A stretch of DNA of 64,000 nucleotides, taken from Siderastrea radians. Its lineage: Eukaryota > Cnidaria > Anthozoa > Scleractinia > Rhizangiidae. Positions within the stretch are counted from its first letter, which is position 1. Each line of letters starts with the position of its first letter. The stretch is taken from NCBI GenBank assembly GCA_964017195.1, contig CAXHKT010000183.1:1397901-1461900 (forward strand). Reading direction: 5' to 3'. Under the pieces are notes generated by a model. It did not search any database. It was not told the origin of the DNA and saw nothing but the letters and a program-made list of their open reading frames with translations. A program made the translations under genes and the position numbers. Positions 59,183-64,000 of the stretch are shown here, piece by piece.

Positions 59183-60468
59183 CAGAAAAAAAAGTTTATT
59201 GTGTAGAAAGTCTGCGATTTTGGCGATAAGGTGGAAGTTTCAGTTTTGAGAGGGGTGGGGTGGGTCCCTTAAAAAAGTGCTGATTTTGGTGCAACGGCCC
59301 CAGCACAAAAGCACCCCAGATACCGTTGCGGCACCAAAAAACATTCCATTTGGCACTATTTTTATCGAATTTCGCGATACTAAAAAGTGCTGCACTTTTT
59401 CAGGGCTTCAATTAGCCCCCAAAAGCAGAAAAAAGCTAATTGGCGTTCTCAGCTGCATCCACAAAGGTCCAAAATTCATTCAATCCCCTTGGGACCATCC
59501 GAAAAAAATTCCTTTTGTGCAAAAGCACAAAGAAAGCGCGATATGTGCGATGCGATCCTTAGGGAAAAAACCCATTTTGGGGCCTTCCCAGAGGCTAAAA
59601 AGCTAACTGGCGCTCTCAGCTGCATGCACAAAGGTCCAAAATGCATTCAATCCCTTTGGGACCATCCGGAAAAAAATACTTTTGTGCAAAAGCACATAGA
59701 AGGCGCGATATGTGCGATCCTTAGGGAAAAACCCCACTTTGGAGCATTCCCAGAGGCTAAGAAAGGTGTTGTTATCTGCGCAATGCTGCGCACTGGCCCA
59801 ATAATAATGCAAATCCCTCGGGGCTATCAGAAAAAAAAGTTTATTGTGTAGAAAGTCTGCGATTTTGTCGATAAGGTGGAAATTTCAGTCTTGAGAGGGG
59901 TGGGGTGGCTCCCTCAAAAAAGTGCTGAATTTGGTGCAACGGCCCCAGCTTAAAAACACCCCAGATAGCGTTGCGGCACCAAAAAACATTTCATTTGGCA
60001 CTATTTTTATCCAATTTGGCGATACTAAAAAGTGCTGCACTTTTTCAGGGCTTCAATTAGCCCCCAAAAGCAGTAAAAGCTAATTGGCGCTCTCAGCTGC
60101 ATGCACAAAGGTCCAAAATGCATTCAATCCCTTTGGGACCATCCGAAAAAAATTCCTTTTGTGCAAAAGCACAAAGAAAGCGCGATATGTGCGATCCTTA
60201 GAAAAAAAACCCATTTTGGGGCCTTCCGAGAGGCTAGAAAAGCTAACTGGTGCTCTCAGCTGCATGCACAAAGGTCCAAAATGCATTCAATCCCTTTGGG
60301 ACCATCCGAAAAAAATTCCTTTTGTGCAAAAGCACAAAGAAGGCGCGATATGTGCGATCCTTAGGGAAAAAACCCCATTTTGGGGCATTCCGAGAGGCTG
60401 AAAAAGGTGTTGTTATCTGAGCAATGCTGCGCACTGGCCCAGTAATAATGCAAATCCCTCGGGACTAT
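59183..60468 (+). repeat. Diverged four-monomer units at the array edge
   Basis: Two units, 59183-59827 (645 bp) and 59828-60468 (641 bp). In each, the GCTCTCAGCTGCATGC to GGGACCATCC segment is present twice, so they are three-monomer units with one internal duplication. They carry many private changes. Confidence 0.85.
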
Positions 60469-62373
60469 CAGAAAAAATGTTCATTGTGTAGAAAGTCTGC
60501 GATTTAGCCGGTAAGGTGGAAACTGCATGTTTGAGAGGGGTGGTGTGGGTCTCCTCATAAAACTGCTCATTTTGCTGCAACGGCTCTAGCATTAAAGCAC
60601 CTCAGCTTCCGTTGAGGCACCAAAAAAATCATTTGGCGCTATTTTTATAGAATTTGTCGATACTCAAAAATGCAACACTTTTGGGGGGCTCCAATTAGTC
60701 CCAAGAAAATTATTGGCGATCTCTGCTGCATGCAGGGTCAAAAATGCATTCAAACCCTTTGGGAACATCAGAAAAAATTCCTTTTTTTCAAAACTATAAA
60801 GAATGCGCGATTTGTGCGCTCCTTAGGGAAAAGACCCCATTTTGGGGCATACACAGAGACTAAAAAAGGTGTTTGCGTAGTCAGGTGCGCTCCAAACCCT
60901 CTCCAGAGGCCCAAAAAAAATCCCAAATCCTTTGGGACTATCAGAAAAAATGTTTATTGTGTAGTAAGTCTGCGATTTTGTCGGTAAGGTGGAAATTTCA
61001 TGTTTGAGAGGGGTCGGTGGGTCCCCTTAAAAAAGTGCTCATTTTGGGGCAACGGCCCCAGCATAAAAGCACCTCAGATTCCGTGGGGGCACCAAGAAAA
61101 AATCCTTTTGGCGCTATTTATATAGAATTTGGCGATACTAAGAAATGCCACACTTTGTGGAGGCTTAAATGAGTCCCAAAACGTGAATTCGTGGTCTCAG
61201 CTGCATCCACAAAGGTCAAAAATGCATTCAGACCCTTAAAGACCATCAGAAAAAAATTCCTTTTGTTGAAAACTACAAAGAATGCGCAATATGTGCCATA
61301 TTGAGGGGGAAAAGCCCATTTGGGGGCCTATCCAGAGGCTAAAAAAGGTGTTGTGCGTGGTCAGGTGCGCTGAAAATGCTCCCCAGAAGCCCAAAAGAAA
61401 TGCAAATCCCTCGGGGCTATCAGAAGGAAATGTTTACTGTATAGAAAGTCTGCAATTTTGTCGGTAAGGTGGAAATTTCATGTTTGAGAGGGGTGGGTGG
61501 GTCCCCTCAAAAAGAGCTAATTTTGGTGCAACGGCCCCAGCATAAAAGCACCTCAGATTAACCTGGGGCACCAAAAAAATCTTTTTGGGCGCTATTTTTA
61601 TAGAATTTGGCGATACTAAGAAATGCTACACTTTTTGGGGGCTTGAATTAGTCTCAAAACGTGAATTGGCGGTCTCAGCTGCATGCATAAAGGTCAAAAA
61701 TGCATTCAAACCCTTTGGGACCATCAGAAAAAATTCCTTTTGTTGAAAACTACAAAAAAAGCGTGATATGTGCGATGTTTAGGGAAAAATTCCATTTTGG
61801 GGCCTACCCAGAGGCTAAAAAAGGTGTTCCGCGTGGTCAGGTGCGCTGAAAATGTTCCCTAGAGGTAAAAAAAAAATGCAAATTTCTCGAGGCTATCAGA
61901 AAAAAATGTTTATTGTGTAGAAAGTCTGCGATTTTTCGGTAAGGTGGAAATTTCATGTTTGATAGGGGTGGGTGGGTCCCCTTAAAAAAGTGCTCATTTT
62001 GGGGCAACGGCCCCAGCATAAAAGCACCTCAGATTCCGTTGGGGCACCAAGAAAAAATCTTTTTGGCGCTATTTTTATAGAATTTGACGATACTAAGAAA
62101 TGCCACACTTTTGGGGGGATTGAATTAGTCCCAAAACGTGAATTGGCGGTCTCAGCTGCATGCACAAAGGTAAAAAATGCATTCAAACCCTTTGGGACCA
62201 TCAGAAAAAAATTCCTTTTGTTGAAAACTACAAAGAATGCGCGATATGTGCGATCCTTAGTGAAAACTCCATTTTGGGGCCTACCCAGAGGTTAAAAAAG
62301 GTGTTGGGCGTGGTCAGGTTCGCTGAAATTGCTCCCCAGAGGGCCAAATAAAATGCAAATCCCTCGGGGCTAT
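60469..62373 (+). repeat. Diverged ancestral-looking trimers
   Basis: Four units: 60469-60941, 60942-61420, 61421-61896 and 61897-62373 (473-479 bp). They share the layout of the 488-bp unit but with many substitutions and small indels, for example GTCGGTAAGG, GAATTGGCGGTCTCAGC and GTGGTCAGGTGCGCTG in place of the GCAAGGCTGC tract. They lack the 10-bp tandem motif, which therefore looks like a later addition in the interior array. ATGCAAAT is kept in most of them. Confidence 0.88.
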
Positions 62374-62456
62374 CAGAAAAAAATGTTTATTGTATAGAAA
62401 GTCTGCGATTTTGTCGGTAAGGTGGAAATTTCATGTTTGAGGAGGGGTGGGGTGGG
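62374..62456 (+). repeat. Truncated final satellite A unit
   Basis: First 83 bp of another diverged unit, ending in GAGGGGTGGGGTGGG at the gap. G-rich sequence may have stopped the assembly here. Confidence 0.88.
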
Positions 62457-62479
62457 NNNNNNNNNNNNNNNNNNNNNNN
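62457..62479. other. Assembly gap (23 N)
   Basis: Same length as the other gap. It separates the satellite from the coding locus, so the size of the missing part and any upstream exons are unknown. Confidence 1.
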
Positions 62480-62487
62480 AACAACAG

Positions 62488-62841
62488 GGACGCACATTTC
62501 ACGTGACCACAGTTGCTAACAGTACTGCCGGCGAAGCTGTAGTCCAGTACTTCAGCGGTCAGACTGACGTCCTGCCCGCCGCCTGTGGCTCGTTTCAGAG
62601 AATGGACGATGATGACTCTCAGCTGGCTGTGACATGTGATCAGTGGGGAAATGATGGCTCGCAATACGTCGGAAAGTGGGGTCACCACGGGAAACAGGGG
62701 GAGTACAGAATGTACGACCACGCAGCATTTGTTGCTCACAAGTATCACTGGTTAATACATAGCAGCTACCATTTATGCGATGACAGCTCAAGTGACGGTT
62801 TGTTATCTCCGGGAGATTCCTGGAAAGTCTACGTACGCTGA
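62488..62841 (+). CDS. Terminal coding exon of an unrecognised, probably extracellular protein (5' end missing)
   Basis: Open for 117 codons to TGA 62839-62841. The start is placed after ACAACAG, an acceptor-like site shared with the second copy at 63,162; the frame is open back to the gap and has no start codon, so this is a 3' exon. Visible features: a sequon N-S-T at residues 11-13, cysteines at 33, 50 and 97, an acidic DDDD at 40-43, GKWGHHG at 62-68, YHW at 86-88, CDD at 97-99 and a C-terminal PGDSWKVYVR. Four tryptophans and few lysines suggest a compact disulfide-stabilised domain. No membrane segment. Balanced codon use sets it apart from the satellite. I do not recognise the family; a lectin-like or matrix role is only a guess. 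Upstream exons should lie in or beyond the gap. No poly(A) signal is seen right after it; the nearest is at 63,535. Confidence 0.75.
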   Translation, partial: GRTFHVTTVANSTAGEAVVQYFSGQTDVLPAACGSFQRMDDDDSQLAVTCDQWGNDGSQYVGKWGHHGKQGEYRMYDHAAFVAHKYHWLIHSSYHLCDDSSSDGLLSPGDSWKVYVR

Positions 62842-63162
62842 GCGACTTGCTGATTTGTGTGTGCGTTAGGAGACTGAAACTGTACATAAACTTCGTTTTA
62901 AAAACAAAAGCAAATATAGCAAACGACATATATTTAAATACTTTAACACTTAACATGTCATTCGATGCATAATTATGATGGTATCCTTAGAGAATCAGGT
63001 TTCTTTATAGGCTTGATTTAATTGGTAGACAACGACCGTATCCTTAGCGAATGTGCGAACCTTATTGGCTTAGTCGTCATTGATTGTTAGCTATTAATAG
63101 ACATTCATCATGTATTGTTTAATACTCGAATCCGTTTGGCTCAATCGATTTGTTGACAACAG
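62842..63162. other. Spacer between the two related exons
   Basis: 321 bp without an open frame. GTATCCTTAG occurs twice (62981 and 63038). It ends TTGACAACAG, an acceptor-like site, so it may be an intron or the remains of one. Confidence 0.6.
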
Positions 63163-63503
63163 GGACGTACGTTCCACGTGACCACGATCGCTAACAGCAC
63201 TGGTGAAGCTGTAATGCAGTACTACACCGGACAACGGAAGCCAAGCCAGATTCCTTTGGATCGTTTGTAACTGTGAAGGGAGACAACTCATACCTTGCAA
63301 CCCAGTGTGCTGAATGGGGATACGAGAATAATTATCGTGTTGGTAAATGGGGGCATGACGGGATGCGTGAACTGTATAATCACCCTGCATTTATATCGTA
63401 CGCTTATCACTGGGTCATTTACGGAACAGGCAACCGATGGGAATGTGATGATATGTATGTCTCGCCCAAACCAGGAGACTTCTGGAAGATTTTTGTTCGC
63501 TAA
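63163..63503 (+). pseudogene. Second copy of the terminal exon, frameshifted
   Basis: Begins after the same acceptor-like ACAACAG as the first copy, with GRTFHVTT then IANST and a frame that stops at TAA 63268-63270. From about 63,245 the next frame takes over and stays related to the first exon to its last codon: QCAEWG, VGKWGHDG, YNHPAFI, YHWVI, ECDD and PGDFWKIFVR, stopping at TAA 63501-63503. The two frames are offset as if one base were missing between about 63,230 and 63,250. The two exons share roughly half their residues. The first cysteine of the upstream copy is absent here; the other two remain. Conservation of the 3' part suggests recent inactivation or a sequencing error in an otherwise intact exon. 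It may be a tandem gene copy or an alternative last exon. Confidence 0.7.
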
Positions 63504-63534
63504 ACACAAGTCATCTTCAGGCACTTTTGAACAC

Positions 63535-63540
63535 ATTAAA
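63535..63540 (+). promoter_or_regulatory. Possible poly(A) signal ATTAAA
   Basis: Common variant signal, 32 bp after the stop of the second exon. Confidence 0.35.
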
Positions 63541-64000
63541 CACGTTGGCAAAATTTTTACATGATGTCGTAGTTGTTCGTAGCTTCACTTATCAGTTTCA
63601 ATCATGATCCTTCTACCTTAATGAGATGAAAAGAAAAAACGTTCACGTTTTGCAGTTTATTACTGGTTGATTGGCATGATTTCGTGACATCGATTGTCCA
63701 AACAGAGTTCTACAAATTGCTTCTAGGAAACTGGTAACTTAAGTTGACTCATGACCAGAGTTGGTTTCTTGGAAGTTAGCACTATGTAACAGCTGAGCCC
63801 TAACGATAAATGGTAGAAGTGATGTTTCCATATCATCTCATAGTATTGCGTTACTGGTGCGTGAGTTCAAATAAAACTTGCAGTTTCAATTTTAATTGAA
63901 CAGGGAGATCAGGGAAAAGGCTGTCAAAGAACACACTTTCGTCTTGTTTTCAGCTAGACAAAGAAAACTTGTCTAGGAATTACGCAAACTAGACACTATC
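63541..64000. other. Non-coding right end
   Basis: No open frame of interest, tandem repeat or RNA gene. Likely 3' untranslated or intergenic sequence. Confidence 0.6.
63870..63875 (+). promoter_or_regulatory. Possible poly(A) signal AATAAA
   Basis: Canonical hexamer about 370 bp after the second exon's stop. It could serve a longer 3' untranslated region. Confidence 0.35.

Noticed and set aside
62431..62956. Minus-strand open frames across the terminal exon
   Set aside because: Shadows of the plus-strand exon. The plus frame is conserved between the two copies; the minus frames are not.

Overview
The window is eukaryotic and almost gene-free. It is built from two unrelated tandem satellites, a small island of non-satellite DNA, and at the far right the edge of a gene locus. 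Spliced-looking terminal exons, poly(A) signals, satellite monomers of nucleosome length and short 23-N assembly gaps indicate an animal nuclear scaffold. One dispersed repeat (29,336-29,490, with a GCGTTGCGTGACG hairpin) resembles sequence I remember as common in stony-coral and other anthozoan genomes. A cnidarian source is therefore my best guess, but it rests on memory.

Layout. 1-18,285: satellite A, subfamily A1, plus orientation, monomer about 163 bp with embedded two- and three-monomer units. 18,286-18,710: A1 after a strand switch, reversed. 18,711-28,443: satellite B (102-bp monomer, 93- and 100-bp variants), starting with a large palindrome centred at 19,602 and ending in scrambled short blocks. 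28,444-30,393: non-satellite island with a 368-bp element, hairpins, G-quadruplex tracts, an RFX-type X-box and one possible membrane-helix terminal exon. 30,394-31,576: satellite B in the opposite orientation. 31,577-32,234: second non-satellite stretch with the inverted partner of the 368-bp element. 32,235-32,257: gap. 32,258-32,319: satellite B remnant. 32,320-about 40,560: A1 with a 3,755-bp tandem duplication. About 40,560-59,182: subfamily A2 in large higher-order repeats of 5.36, 5.5 and 4.06 kb. 59,183-62,456: old, diverged three- and four-monomer versions of A. 62,457-62,479: gap. 62,480-64,000: two tandem, related terminal coding exons, the second frameshifted.

Main structural result: satellite A units come in near-integer multiples of one length (163, 329, 488, about 643 bp). 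The larger repeat periods (977, 1,953, 3,755, 4,061, 4,223, 4,710, 5,361 and 5,515 bp) are also close to whole multiples of about 163. This fits in-register unequal exchange of an array with a nucleosome-scale period. The gene-proximal edge keeps diverged three-monomer units, which look ancestral; the interior is homogenised.

I found no rRNA, tRNA, CRISPR array or complete protein-coding gene. The many short open frames inside the satellites are not supported as genes.
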